From NCBI GenBank assembly GCA_023266635.1, contig JAHFPU010000002.1, positions 1 through 43,974 of the forward strand: a stretch of 43,974 bases of DNA, in the 5' to 3' direction. This DNA comes from Sphingobium sp. (GTDB lineage Bacteria; Pseudomonadota; Alphaproteobacteria; Sphingomonadales; Sphingomonadaceae). The notes below the pieces were generated by a model. That model had not been told where the DNA came from. It saw only the letters and a program-made list of their open reading frames with translations, and did not search any database. The stretch's first letter is position 1, and every line of letters begins with the position of its first letter. A program made the position numbers and the translations under genes. Shown here one piece after another: positions 30,159 through 40,246 of the stretch.

Positions 30159-30257
30159 GGAAGGAAGTACCTCACAGGGTTTGGGGCGCTCTATCTCCGC
30201 GCATATGCACGAAGGCTTAAGGAACGGCCAGCCCCCGCCCCATTCCTGTCCGATTTG

Positions 30258-31715
30258 TCACGCCGCCTTAAGGGAAAGCGCCAGGATGGCGTCGATATCG
30301 GCATAGGTTTCCAGCGTGCCTGCGATCTCGTCCAGCGCCGCATCGACGGAGGCGTGATAGTCTACGCCGGACGATACGACGCCGATGCGCGCGAGCCACG
30401 CCCGACGCTGGGCGGGATGCGCGAACAGGCCATGGATATAGGCGCCCGCGACCCGGCCGTCGGCGGACATGGCGCCGTCAGTTGCTCCGTCGGAAAGCCA
30501 GGCCACAGGCCGCAAAGCATCCGCGCCGGTGGTGACGCCCATATGCATTTCATAGCCCTCGAACGCCTCGCCCAGCGCCTCTCCGGTCACACGCTCCAGC
30601 GTCTTGGTTCCGCTCAGGCGGGTTTCCACGTCCAGCAGGCCGAGTCCCTCTACCGTCCCCGCAGGCCCCTCGATTCCGTCAGGATCAGCGATGGTCCGGC
30701 CGAGCATCTGATAGCCGCCGCACAAGCCCAGCACATGACCGCCGCGCCGATGATGGGCGCGGATGTCGATATCCCATCCCTCGGCGCGCAGGGCATTCAT
30801 GTCCGCGATCGTGGCCTTCGATCCTGCCAGGACGATCAATGCCGCCTCCGCTGGGATCGGCCGGCCGGGGGGGACCATCACCACTTCGACGCCCGGTTCC
30901 AGCTTGAGCGGATCGAGATCGTCGAAATTGGAAATGCGCGGGGTGATCGGGCAGGCGATCATGATCCGCCCCGATCCGGGCGCGACGGCGCGCTCCAGCA
31001 CGACCCCATCCTCGCTCGGCAGGCGCGCCGCGCCCGGCAGCCAAGGGATGACGCCCATGCCGGGCCAGCCGGACCGCCGCGCGATCTCGTCATAACCATC
31101 GGTGAACAGCGCCGGATCGCCGCGAAACTTGTTGATCAGGAACCCCCGGATCATCGCCGCGTCATCCGGATCGATCACCCCGCGCGTGCCGACGATGGCG
31201 GCGATCACCCCACCCCGGTCGATGTCGCCCACCAGCACGACCGGCACGTCGGCCGCCCTCGCGAAGCCCATATTGGCGATGTCGCCCCCGCGCAGGTTGA
31301 TCTCCGCCGGAGACCCAGCGCCCTCGACCACCACGATATCGCAGGCGGCGCGCAAGCGGCGGTAGCTTTCCATCACCTCGCCCAGCAGCGCGCCCCGCGC
31401 CGCACGGAAATTCCCCGCACCCAGCGTCCCGCGCACCTTGCCGTGAACGATCAACTGCGATGTATGATCGGCCTGGGGCTTCAACAGCACCGGGTTCATG
31501 TCGACTATCGGATCGACGCGACAGGCGATCGCCTGAAGCGCCTGCGCCCGGCCGATCTCCCCGCCATCGGCGGTGACGGCGGCGTTGTTCGACATATTCT
31601 GCGGCTTGAACGGCAGGACACGCAGGCCACGATTGGCGAGCGCACGGCACAGCCCGGCGACCAGCACCGACTTGCCGACGTCCGACCCAGTCCCCTGCAA
31701 CATCACAGCGCCCAT
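30258..31715 (-). CDS. cobQ: Cobyric acid synthase
   Basis: [58 protein letters not shown]...; [10 protein letters not shown] glutaminase motif. Confidence 0.96.
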   Translation of the reverse strand: MGAVMLQGTGSDVGKSVLVAGLCRALANRGLRVLPFKPQNMSNNAAVTADGGEIGRAQALQAIACRVDPIVDMNPVLLKPQADHTSQLIVHGKVRGTLGAGNFRAARGALLGEVMESYRRLRAACDIVVVEGAGSPAEINLRGGDIANMGFARAADVPVVLVGDIDRGGVIAAIVGTRGVIDPDDAAMIRGFLINKFRGDPALFTDGYDEIARRSGWPGMGVIPWLPGAARLPSEDGVVLERAVAPGSGRIMIACPITPRISNFDDLDPLKLEPGVEVVMVPPGRPIPAEAALIVLAGSKATIADMNALRAEGWDIDIRAHHRRGGHVLGLCGGYQMLGRTIADPDGIEGPAGTVEGLGLLDVETRLSGTKTLERVTGEALGEAFEGYEMHMGVTTGADALRPVAWLSDGATDGAMSADGRVAGAYIHGLFAHPAQRRAWLARIGVVSSGVDYHASVDAALDEIAGTLETYADIDAILALSLKAA

Positions 31716-32641
31716 GCGACACCCCCCGCAATGATCCAGAGCAGCAGGCATGCGATCCGGTAGATGCCCAGCGCCCGGCGCAGATCACCGCCGAAGACAT
31801 CCGCGCCGCCCTCGCCGATCCAGCGCTTGTCGTGCAGCGCCCCGTCATAGCTGACCGGCCCGGCCAGCCTCACACCCAGCGCGCCCGCCATCGCCGCTTC
31901 CGGCCACCCCGCGTTGGGAGAGGCGTGCTTGCGGGCGTCGCGCAGCATGACGCGCCACCCGCCCCGGCCCGCGATGCAGATCAGCAGGGCGGACAGGCGC
32001 GCCGGGATCAGGTTCGCCACATCATCGATCCGCGCCGCCGCCCAGCCGAAGGCGCGCCAACGCAGCTCATAATGGCCGATCATGCTGTCCGCCGTGTTGA
32101 TCGCCTTGTACGCCCAGACGCCGGGGAGGCCCAGGACAAGCAGCCAGAAGGCCGGTGCGACGATCCCGTCACAGAAGCTTTCCGACAGGCTCTCGATTGC
32201 GGCCCGCGCCACACCCGCCTCATCGAGCGCCGCCGTGTCGCGTCCGACGATCATGCCGACCGCACTGCGCGCTTCCTCCAGCCGTCCGGCCTCAAGCGGC
32301 CGGGAGACCGCCAGGACATGATCATGCAGGCTGCGCTGCGCCAGGGCGGGAAAGGCGAGGATTCCAATAGCGATCCACGCCCAGCGGTCGAGCATATGCC
32401 GGGCGGCCTCCTGCGCCACAAAGGCGATGCCAAACGCGAGCGTGGTCAGCCCAATCATCGTCGCCACGCCGAGCGTCCGGCGCGCGGCTTCGGACAGGCG
32501 GTGATCGTTCCAGCGGCGCTCGCAGAAGCCGATGATGAAGGCGAAGGCTCCAACAGGATGGCCGATGCGCCGATAGAGCCAGCGCGGCCAGCCGATGGCT
32601 GCGTCCATCGCCAGGGCGAGCAGGGCCACGGGCTCAGCCAT
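31703..32641 (-). CDS. cbiB: Adenosylcobinamide-phosphate synthase (CbiB/CobD family)
   Basis: [32 protein letters not shown]...; [13 protein letters not shown]; overlaps cobQ start. Confidence 0.93.
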   Translation of the reverse strand: MAEPVALLALAMDAAIGWPRWLYRRIGHPVGAFAFIIGFCERRWNDHRLSEAARRTLGVATMIGLTTLAFGIAFVAQEAARHMLDRWAWIAIGILAFPALAQRSLHDHVLAVSRPLEAGRLEEARSAVGMIVGRDTAALDEAGVARAAIESLSESFCDGIVAPAFWLLVLGLPGVWAYKAINTADSMIGHYELRWRAFGWAAARIDDVANLIPARLSALLICIAGRGGWRVMLRDARKHASPNAGWPEAAMAGALGVRLAGPVSYDGALHDKRWIGEGGADVFGGDLRRALGIYRIACLLLWIIAGGVAWAL

Positions 32642-33602
32642 CGGCCAGTGCTGCGTCCAGCCGGGCATAGGCGGCATCGTCGGCAGGCAGGCCGATGCGC
32701 AGCCAGTCCGGCGCATAGGCGAAGGGGCGGGTCAATATGCCCCGCCGCGCCAGCCGGTCGAACAGCGCGCCGGCGCCATCCAACTTTACCAGCCGGAACA
32801 GGGGACAATCGCCCTGCGGCTCCAACCCATGGGCGCGTAGCAGGGCATCCAGCCGGGCAGCCTCCTTCACAAGCGCCGCGCGCGTGGCGACCATCCAGTC
32901 GGTATCGCGATAGGCCGCCGTTCCGATGGCGATCGCCGCCGCCGATACCGGCCAGCTTCCAAGCCGCCGCCGCAATGGCGCGATCCGCGCGGGCGACGCC
33001 ACGACAAATCCGAGCCGCACCCCTGCCAGCCCGAAAAACTTGCCAAAGGAGCGCAGCACAACGAGCCGCTCGCCCACTGGCCCGCCCAACAATGAGACGC
33101 CCTCCGCCGCATCGGCAAAAGCCTCATCGATGACCAGCGTTTCCCCCTGCCCCATCCGGTGCCTGAGCCCGTCGGCGGAGAGCAAGCGCCCATCCGGATT
33201 GTTGGGATTGGCCAGCAGCAACGTGCCGCCGCCCGCCTCCATCGCCTCGGTCGAGACGGGTGTGCTTCCCGGCAATGCCTCTGCATGCGTACCATAGCTT
33301 GGAACCATATGGCGGTACGGCTCGGGCAAGCCGAGCGCATCGAGCATCCGCAGCCCCATCTCGCTGCCCGGCACCGCACAGACAGACGCCGCGTCTACCC
33401 CGAAATGCTTAGCCGCCGCGCTTTCCAGCGTGGCCAGCGCGCCATCGTCCGGCAGGCGCGTCCAGTCGATCGGCCCAGCCTTGGTCACATCCCACGGAAG
33501 GGGATTGATCCCCGTCGACAGGTCGATCCACGGGTGCTGCGCATCCGGGAAGGCCGCCTGCGCGTCCTCCAGTCGTCCGCCATGTATGCGCCATGGGTCC
33601 AA
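32634..33602 (-). CDS. cobC: Threonine-phosphate decarboxylase (aminotransferase family; CobC)
   Basis: LDPWRIHGGRLEDAQAAFPDAQHPWIDLSTGINPLPW...; LANPNNPDGRLL, VIDEAFAD, VLRSFGKFFGLAGVRLG. TTG start at 33602 preferred (AAGAGGA upstream). Confidence 0.88.
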   Translation of the reverse strand: MDPWRIHGGRLEDAQAAFPDAQHPWIDLSTGINPLPWDVTKAGPIDWTRLPDDGALATLESAAAKHFGVDAASVCAVPGSEMGLRMLDALGLPEPYRHMVPSYGTHAEALPGSTPVSTEAMEAGGGTLLLANPNNPDGRLLSADGLRHRMGQGETLVIDEAFADAAEGVSLLGGPVGERLVVLRSFGKFFGLAGVRLGFVVASPARIAPLRRRLGSWPVSAAAIAIGTAAYRDTDWMVATRAALVKEAARLDALLRAHGLEPQGDCPLFRLVKLDGAGALFDRLARRGILTRPFAYAPDWLRIGLPADDAAYARLDAALADG

Positions 33603-33607
33603 TGGCT

Positions 33608-33658
33608 GTCCTCTTGCCTGTCGCTTTTGTCGGCTAAGGCCTTTACCGGCAGGAGGAC
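33608..33658. promoter_or_regulatory. Hairpin spanning the cobC Shine-Dalgarno in the cobC/cobU divergent gap
   Basis: GTCCTCTTGCC (33608-33618) and GGCAGGAGGAC (33648-33658): 11-bp arms with one wobble/mismatch. Confidence 0.5.
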
Positions 33659-33688
33659 GCAATACCAGCCCTATAAGATGGAGCATCG

Positions 33689-34201
33689 ATGACACATCGC
33701 ACCCTCTTCGTCACCGGCGGCGCGCGGTCGGGCAAGAGCAGTCACGCGCTGGCGCAAGCGGAAGCGTCCGGCCTGTCCCCTGTCTTCATCGCAACGGCGC
33801 AGGCCGGCGACCCGGAGATGGCGGCGCGTATCGACCGCCATCGCGACGAGCGCGGCCCACAATGGACGACCATCGAATGCCCCGTTGCAATTGCAGCGTT
33901 GATCGCGGCACAGGCGGACCCGTCCAAAATCCTGCTGATCGACTGCCTGACGCTATGGACGTCAAACCTCATCTTCGGGATGCACGACGTCGTGGAGGAA
34001 ACCGCCCGGCTGGCCGCCGCCATTCAGGTCGCGAAAGGTCCGCTGATTTTCGTCACCAATGAGGTCGGGCTGGGCATAGTGCCCGACAATGCGCTGGCCC
34101 GTGAATTCCGCGACGCAGCCGGCCGGGTCAACCAGTCTGTTGCCGCCGCATGTACCGAAGCGGTCATGAGTGTTTCCGGTCTGTTGCTGCGCCTCAAATA
34201 A
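33689..34201 (+). CDS. cobU: Adenosylcobinamide kinase/adenosylcobinamide-phosphate guanylyltransferase
   Basis: MTHRTLFVTGGARSGKSSHALAQAE...HRDERGPQWTTIECP...LLIDCLTLWTSNLIF...FVTNEVGLGIVPDNALAREFRDAAGRVNQ. Confidence 0.96.
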   Translation: MTHRTLFVTGGARSGKSSHALAQAEASGLSPVFIATAQAGDPEMAARIDRHRDERGPQWTTIECPVAIAALIAAQADPSKILLIDCLTLWTSNLIFGMHDVVEETARLAAAIQVAKGPLIFVTNEVGLGIVPDNALAREFRDAAGRVNQSVAAACTEAVMSVSGLLLRLK

Positions 34202-34202
34202 C

Positions 34203-34225
34203 GGGCGGAATCGAACATTCCGCCC
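34203..34225 (+). terminator. Hairpin downstream of cobU
   Basis: GGGCGGAAT-CGAAC-ATTCCGCCC, perfect 9-bp stem directly after the stop; no long T tract. Confidence 0.65.
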
Positions 34226-34451
34226 CATTGCGGGACCTCTTCCCCCTTGAAAGCGCCGCTAAGCTCACCGATATTACGGGTGCGGGCCGGGCCCCTCTGG
34301 CGGCTGGCGGCGTTCTGCAGGACAGGACGCACCAGACGTGATGTCGGACCGCATCGAGTGCGCTCGGTGCAGGTTCGGAGGATTTACCCCCCAAATTCTC
34401 CCCTACCTCCCGGACGTACTCGATCCTGTTTTACAAGGATGGAGCGTAACC

Positions 34452-35174
34452 GTGAACAACCCTTATCCCACGCCCGGCCAGACGCCGAGATATGCCCGAA
34501 CGGACAGCGCGGCGGTCGATGCCGGCCTGCGCAGCCACATGCTTGGCGTCTTCCGCAACATGGGCATCGGCCTGATCATAACCGGCATCGTCGCCGCCGT
34601 GATCGGCAACACCCCCGCCCTCTATCAGCCGATCTTCGGCACGCCGCTTAAATGGGTCGCGATCTTCGCGCCGCTGGCGTTCGTGTTCTTCTTCACCTTC
34701 CGCATCGACAAGATGACGGACGCGGGCGCGCGCACCGCCTTCTACGCCTTCTCGGCGGTGATGGGCGTGTCGCTGGCCAGCATCTTCATCGTCTTCACCG
34801 GCGCATCGATCGCGCAGGCCTTCTTTGCGGCGGCGGTGATGTTCCTGGCGATGGCGCTGTGGGGCTATACCACCGGGCGTGACCTGACGAAGATGGGATC
34901 GTTCCTGATGATGGGCCTGATCGGCATCATCGTCGCCAGCCTCGTCAACCTGTTCCTGGCGTCTTCGGCGCTGCAACTGGTCGTGTCGATCCTGGGCGTC
35001 GTGATCTTCACCGGCCTGACCGCATGGGATACGCAGCGGATCAAATCCGACTATATCCATTATGCAGGCACGCAGGCGACCGCGAAGCTTGAGGTCATGG
35101 GCGCGCTGTCGCTGTACCTCAATTTCGTCAACCTGTTCCAGCTGCTGCTGAACCTGACGGGCGAGCGGGAATAA
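34452..35174 (+). CDS. Bax inhibitor-1/YccA family membrane protein
   Basis: VNNPYPTPGQTPRYARTDSAAVDAGLRSHMLGVFRNMGIGLIITGIVAAVIG...; several TM segments; AWDTQRIKSDY; GTG start with AAGGATGGAG upstream. Confidence 0.9.
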   Translation: MNNPYPTPGQTPRYARTDSAAVDAGLRSHMLGVFRNMGIGLIITGIVAAVIGNTPALYQPIFGTPLKWVAIFAPLAFVFFFTFRIDKMTDAGARTAFYAFSAVMGVSLASIFIVFTGASIAQAFFAAAVMFLAMALWGYTTGRDLTKMGSFLMMGLIGIIVASLVNLFLASSALQLVVSILGVVIFTGLTAWDTQRIKSDYIHYAGTQATAKLEVMGALSLYLNFVNLFQLLLNLTGERE

Positions 35175-35176
35175 GC

Positions 35177-35464
35177 GTGGCGCGCGACCCGCAAGCCGTC
35201 TCCTCAATGCTCTGTCCCGTCTGCAACACCGGCCTCGCCATGTCGGATCGGCAGGGCGTCGAGATCGACTATTGCCCGCAATGCCGGGGCGTCTGGCTGG
35301 ACCGTGGGGAGCTCGACAAAATCATCGAGCGCAACTGCGTCCAGCCCGCCGCGCAACCGGCCCCGCCGCAACCAAGCTACCGGCCCGATCGGGCCCATGG
35401 CGGCGATGACGGCTATTATGGGAAGAAGCGGAAGAAGAGCTTTCTGGAAGAGCTGTTCGATTAG
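35177..35464 (+). CDS. zf-TFIIB domain-containing protein
   Basis: MLCPVCNTGLAMSDRQGVEIDYCPQCRGVWLDRGELDKIIER: CPVC/CPQCRGVWLDRGELD signature. Confidence 0.92.
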   Translation: MARDPQAVSSMLCPVCNTGLAMSDRQGVEIDYCPQCRGVWLDRGELDKIIERNCVQPAAQPAPPQPSYRPDRAHGGDDGYYGKKRKKSFLEELFD

Positions 35465-35488
35465 GGGGTGCCAACCGTTATCCCAAAT

Positions 35489-35608
35489 CCGTTCGTCCTG
35501 AGTAGCCATTGAGCGAAGTCGAAATGGCGTATCGAAGGACCTGAGCTTGGCGCTGCGGTACTTCGATACGGGCCTTCGACAAGCTCAGTCCCTACTCAGC
35601 ACGAACGG
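35489..35608. repeat. Multi-arm palindromic intergenic repeat between convergent genes
   Basis: CCGTTCGTcCTGAGTAG (35489-) and CTACTCAGcACGAACGG (-35608), inner arms GTATCGAAG / CTTCGATAC. Confidence 0.85.
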
Positions 35609-35621
35609 GGTTGTGGATTTC

Positions 35622-37073
35622 CTACTCCGCCGCCTTCGCCGTTATCGCCGTGGGAACCGGCGCGCCTTCCCAGCCGCCGCCCAACGCCTTGAACAGCGCC
35701 ACCTGCGCCTCCGCGCGATCCGACTGCGCCTGGGCCAGCGCCGCGCGGGCATTGGCCCGGTCGTTCTGGGCGACCAGCAATTGCAGGAAACTGTCAGACC
35801 CGGCGCCGAACCGCTTCTCCGCAATGAATGAGGCGCTGTTGGCGGCGGTCATCGCGCGGGACAAGGCCGCCTCGCGATCGACAGCGCCCTTCAGCCGCGC
35901 CAGCGCCTGCTCGGTTTCCTGCAGCGCCGTCAGCACCGCCTTGTCGAAACTCGCCAGCGATCCTTCGGCGATCGCCTTATTCTCGCGTACCCGTGCCCGC
36001 GCCGCGCCGCTGAACGGGAAGTTCCAGCTCAAGAGCGGACCGACCGAATAGCTGATCGAATCCTTCTTCGTTAGGTCCGACGGAGAGACGCCGCCGACGT
36101 TGATCGACCCCAGCAGGGTGATCGACGGATAGAGCGCAGCCGTCGCGACCCCGACCCGCGCGGTATCGGCGGCGAGCGTCCGCTCCGCCTCCCGCACGTC
36201 AGGGCGGCGGGCCAGCATGGCCTGGCCGTCACCCACCGGGATGGGCTGCGCGACAGCCGGCGGCGCGGTGCACGCGGCGACTACTGCCTCGCCGCTCGCC
36301 GGCGGCTCTCCGGTCAGAACGGCAAGCGCGTAGAGTGCGGCGCGCTGCTCTGCCTCGAACGTCGCGGCCTGCGCGCGCGCCTGCTCGACCAATATGGTCG
36401 ACTGGTCGACATCGCGCTGCGTGCCGCGCCCACCGGACAGCAGGCGCTGGGTCAGGTCCAACGTCTTGCCCTGGAGCTCCACGGTCTCGCGCGCCGTCGC
36501 CGCCTGTGCGCCAAAACCGCAGGCCGAGGCATAGGTGCGCGCCGTTTCCGCCGCGATCGACACCCGCGCTGCGTCCAGCGCCGCCTGCGCCGCGCCATAA
36601 TCGCCCTTGGCCGCCTCGATCGACCGGCTGACGCCGCCGAACAGGTCCAGCTCATAGGAGGCGTCGAAACCGGCGGTGTAATAGTCCGTCCGGATCGGCC
36701 CGCTCAGCCCCTGCATCTGCGGATTGCCGGTGCCGATCTGCTGATAGGTCCCCTGCGCGCTCACATCAGTGGTCGGCAGGCGGGCGGCGCGCGCCTCGCC
36801 CAGGGCGGCGCGCGCGCGTTTCAGGTTGGCAGCGGCGACGCGCAGGTCCGTATTATGCGCCAGCGCCTTTTCGACCAGCCCGTCGAGCACGGGATCATCA
36901 AACAGATGCCACCATTTTTCGGGCAGCGGCGCCAGCGCGATGGCCGATCCGGCCGTCGCTTCCTTAAGGTCCGTCTTCGCCGGCGCGAGGGGTTTTGGCG
37001 CGTGGTAGTTCGGCCCCACGGCGCAGGCGGACAGGGCAAGCGAAGCGCTCGCCGCGAGCAGCATCCGGTTCAT
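35622..37073 (-). CDS. RND efflux outer-membrane factor lipoprotein (NodT/OprM family)
   Basis: MNRMLLAASASLALSACAVGPNYHAPKP... lipobox and GPNY motif; ends overlapping the pump gene by 4 nt. Confidence 0.93.
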   Translation of the reverse strand: MNRMLLAASASLALSACAVGPNYHAPKPLAPAKTDLKEATAGSAIALAPLPEKWWHLFDDPVLDGLVEKALAHNTDLRVAAANLKRARAALGEARAARLPTTDVSAQGTYQQIGTGNPQMQGLSGPIRTDYYTAGFDASYELDLFGGVSRSIEAAKGDYGAAQAALDAARVSIAAETARTYASACGFGAQAATARETVELQGKTLDLTQRLLSGGRGTQRDVDQSTILVEQARAQAATFEAEQRAALYALAVLTGEPPASGEAVVAACTAPPAVAQPIPVGDGQAMLARRPDVREAERTLAADTARVGVATAALYPSITLLGSINVGGVSPSDLTKKDSISYSVGPLLSWNFPFSGAARARVRENKAIAEGSLASFDKAVLTALQETEQALARLKGAVDREAALSRAMTAANSASFIAEKRFGAGSDSFLQLLVAQNDRANARAALAQAQSDRAEAQVALFKALGGGWEGAPVPTAITAKAAE

Positions 37074-40000
37074 GCGCTTGCCTCCCCACTCGCTGCGGGT
37101 CGCTTGCGGCGGGCCTGTATCCAGGCGTTGGTCTTTTCACCCAGCATGCGGCTGATCACATAGAAGGCTGGCGTGAACAGCAGGCCGAAGAAGGTGACGC
37201 CGATCATGCCGAAGAACACCGCGATGCCCAGCGCCTGACGCATTTCCGCGCCCGGGCCGGTGGAAATCACCAGCGGCAGCACGCCAAGGATGAAGGCGAT
37301 GGACGTCATCAGGATCGGCCGGAGACGCTGGTGTGCGGCGCGCTCGGCCGCCTCGCGTTTCTCCAGCCCTTCCTCCTCACCCTGTCGTGCGAACTCGACG
37401 ATCAGGATCGCGTTCTTCGCGGCAAGGCCAATCAGCACCACCAGACCGATTTGCGTAAGGATATTGTTATCCCCACCCATCAGATTGACGCCAAGGATCG
37501 CCGCCAGAAGGCACATCGGCACGATCAAGATCACCGCCAAAGGCAGAACGAGACTTTCATATTGTGCAGCCAGAAGCAGGAAGACGAAGACAACGGCCAA
37601 GCCAAAGGCGATGATGCCGGTATTGCCCGCCTGCTGCTGCTCATAGGCGATCTCCGTCCATTCATAGCTGAACCCGCCAGGCAGGATTTTCTGTGCAAGC
37701 CCCTCCATGGCCTTCAACGACTGTCCGCTGGAGAAACCGCGCACGGTGTCCCCCTGCAACTCGGCCGCAGGATAGAGGTTGTACCGGACCACGCGATAGG
37801 GGCCGCTGTCGTTGCGCAGCGTCATGACCGAGGCGAGCGGCACCATCGTGCCGTTCGCGGACCGGGTCTTAAGGCCGCCGATATCATCAACGTCGTCGCG
37901 GTGCGGCGCATCGGCCTGCGCCGTCACGCGGAACGTGCGACCCAGATAATTGAAGTCGTTGATATAGGATGACCCCAGATAAGTGCCCAGCGTCGCAAAG
38001 ATATTGTCGACGGGCACACCCAACTGCTCCGCCTTCTGCCGGTCGATATCGGCATAGAGGCGCGGCGTCCGAGTGTTGAACCCTGTAAATACGGACGTCA
38101 GCCCCTCGGTCTGGTTGGCCGCCATCATCATCTGGAACGTCGCCGCTTCCAGCGCCTTGTAGCCTGCGCCGCCGCGATCCTCGATGATCATCTTGTATCC
38201 GCCACCCGTGCCGAGGCCGCGAATGGGGGGAGGCGAAATGACGAACACGCTGCCCGCTGTGATCTGCGAAAGCATGGGCATCAGTTCGCCCGCGATCGCA
38301 TCGGCCTTCTTGCGGTCGGCATGCGGCTTCAGGCGAACGAACATCGTCGCGGCGCTCGGCGACTGGGTGAAGGTCGCGCCGTCGAATCCGGCGAAGGCGA
38401 CGCTGCCATCGACGCCCGGATTCTTCTGGATGTCGGTGATGACCTTGCGCAGCGTTTCGTCCGTCCGTTGCAGCGCGCTGCCCGGGGGCATTTGCACGAC
38501 GGCGATGAGGAAGCCCTGGTCCTGCGCAGGCACGAAGCCGCTTGGCGTCGATACGAATCGCCAGCCGGCCAACGCCAGCAATATCGCATAGGCGATGCCG
38601 ATGATCGCCAGCATGCGCACTGCGCGCGCCGTAATCTTGCCATAGCGATCGCTGAGCTTCTCAAAGCCGCGATTGAACCAGCGCGCGAAGCGCCCGGGAT
38701 AACCGCGCCATCCCTCCGCAGGCTCATGACCGTGCTTGGGCTTCAGGATCAGCGCACCCAAGGCCGGCGACAGCGTCAGGGACACGAAGGCGGAAATCGC
38801 CGTCGCGCCGACGATTGTCAGGGCGAACTGCTTGTAGAACTGGCCGGTGATGCCGGGAATGAATGCCGTCGGGATGAACACGCCGCACAGCACCAACGCG
38901 ATGGCGATAAGCGCGCCGGACACTTCGTCCATCGTCTTGTGCGCAGCGGCGAGCGGGGACAGCCCCTCCTCATCCATCAGGCGCTCGATATTCTCGACCA
39001 CGACGATCGCGTCGTCGACGACGATGCCGATGGCGAGAACCAGGCCGAACAGCGACAGGTTGTTCAAAGAGAAGCCGAATGCGGCCATGATCGCAAGGCT
39101 GCCCACCAGCGACACCGGGATCGCGATGATCGGGATGATCGCCGCGCGCCAGCTCTGTAGGAACAGCAAGACCACAAGCGCCACCAGCACCAGCGCCTCA
39201 ACCAGCGTATGCTGCACCGCCTCGATCGACGCGGTGATATATTCGGTCGGGTTGTACGGAATGGAGTAGGTCAGGCCGGGCGGGAAGCTCTTCGCCATCT
39301 CCGCCATTTCCTTGCGCACGGCGTCCGCGGTCTCCAGCGCGTTTGACCCCGGCAGCTGGCTGATCGGCATCGCCACGGCCGACTTGCCATCGATATAGCC
39401 GTTGGTCAGATAATCCTGAGCGCCCAGTTCCACCCTGGCGACATCGCGAACGCGGGTCAGGCGACCCTGATCGTCCCGCTTGATGATGATCTGCCCGAAT
39501 TCCTCCGGTGTGGTGAGGCGTCCCTGCGTCTGGATGTTGAGCTGAAACGCCGTGCCCCCCTGATTGAAGGGCGGCTCGCCAACGGAACCGGCCGCGACCT
39601 GTGCGTTCTGGCCCCTGATCGCCGTCGTGATTTCATCGACCGTCAAATTGCGCGCGGACGCAAGGTCGGGGTCGATCCATATCCGCATATTATAGTCGCG
39701 CGCGCCGAACGCCTGCACGCTGCCGATGCCCTGAATCCGCGCCAGACGATCCTTGATCTGCAGCGTGGCATAGTTGGAGATATATTGGAGCGACAGGCTC
39801 TTGTCGGGCGATTGCAGCGACAGCACCATCAGCAGGTCGGGCGAATTCTTGCGTACCGTCACACCGATCTGCCGGACCTGATCGGGCAGACGCGGCTCGG
39901 CGGAGGACACGCGGTTCTGCACCAGCACCTGCGCCTGATCGACATCCGTGCCCTGCTTGAACGTCACGGTGATCGCCAGAACGCCCGACGCGGTCGAGGA

Positions 40001-40246
40001 GGAGGACATGTAGATCATGTCCTCGACGCCGTTGATCGATTCCTCCAGCGGCGCAGCGACCGTCTCCGCCAGCGTTTCGGCCGAAGCACCCGGATAGCTG
40101 GCGTTTACGACCACTGTCGGGGGCGCGACCTCCGGATACTGGCCGACAGGCAGCGTCGGATAGGCGACAAGCCCGGCGATGATCACCAGAATCGACATCA
40201 CGGCCGCAAAGATCGGCCGGTCGATAAAGAAATGGGGCAGACGCAT
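37070..40246 (-). CDS. RND multidrug efflux permease (HAE1/AcrB type)
   Basis: MRLPHFFIDRPIFAAVMSILVIIAGLVAYPTLPVGQYPEVAPPTVVVNASYPGASAETLAETVAAPLEESINGVEDM...; 1058 aa. Confidence 0.97.
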   Translation of the reverse strand: MRLPHFFIDRPIFAAVMSILVIIAGLVAYPTLPVGQYPEVAPPTVVVNASYPGASAETLAETVAAPLEESINGVEDMIYMSSSSTASGVLAITVTFKQGTDVDQAQVLVQNRVSSAEPRLPDQVRQIGVTVRKNSPDLLMVLSLQSPDKSLSLQYISNYATLQIKDRLARIQGIGSVQAFGARDYNMRIWIDPDLASARNLTVDEITTAIRGQNAQVAAGSVGEPPFNQGGTAFQLNIQTQGRLTTPEEFGQIIIKRDDQGRLTRVRDVARVELGAQDYLTNGYIDGKSAVAMPISQLPGSNALETADAVRKEMAEMAKSFPPGLTYSIPYNPTEYITASIEAVQHTLVEALVLVALVVLLFLQSWRAAIIPIIAIPVSLVGSLAIMAAFGFSLNNLSLFGLVLAIGIVVDDAIVVVENIERLMDEEGLSPLAAAHKTMDEVSGALIAIALVLCGVFIPTAFIPGITGQFYKQFALTIVGATAISAFVSLTLSPALGALILKPKHGHEPAEGWRGYPGRFARWFNRGFEKLSDRYGKITARAVRMLAIIGIAYAILLALAGWRFVSTPSGFVPAQDQGFLIAVVQMPPGSALQRTDETLRKVITDIQKNPGVDGSVAFAGFDGATFTQSPSAATMFVRLKPHADRKKADAIAGELMPMLSQITAGSVFVISPPPIRGLGTGGGYKMIIEDRGGAGYKALEAATFQMMMAANQTEGLTSVFTGFNTRTPRLYADIDRQKAEQLGVPVDNIFATLGTYLGSSYINDFNYLGRTFRVTAQADAPHRDDVDDIGGLKTRSANGTMVPLASVMTLRNDSGPYRVVRYNLYPAAELQGDTVRGFSSGQSLKAMEGLAQKILPGGFSYEWTEIAYEQQQAGNTGIIAFGLAVVFVFLLLAAQYESLVLPLAVILIVPMCLLAAILGVNLMGGDNNILTQIGLVVLIGLAAKNAILIVEFARQGEEEGLEKREAAERAAHQRLRPILMTSIAFILGVLPLVISTGPGAEMRQALGIAVFFGMIGVTFFGLLFTPAFYVISRMLGEKTNAWIQARRKRPAASGEASA

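Noticed and set aside
33600-33690. Canonical cobalamin riboswitch in the cob divergent gap
   Set aside because: Conserved B12-box and core motifs were not recognisable and the gap is too short for a full element; only a simple SD-covering hairpin is supported.
33602-33695. Upstream ATG start (MSSMLHLIGLVLRPPAGK...) for cobC
   Set aside because: It would overlap the divergent cobU start and lacks homology to CobC N-termini; the TTG at 33602 has a better SD and fits the conserved (L)DPWRIHGGRLED start.
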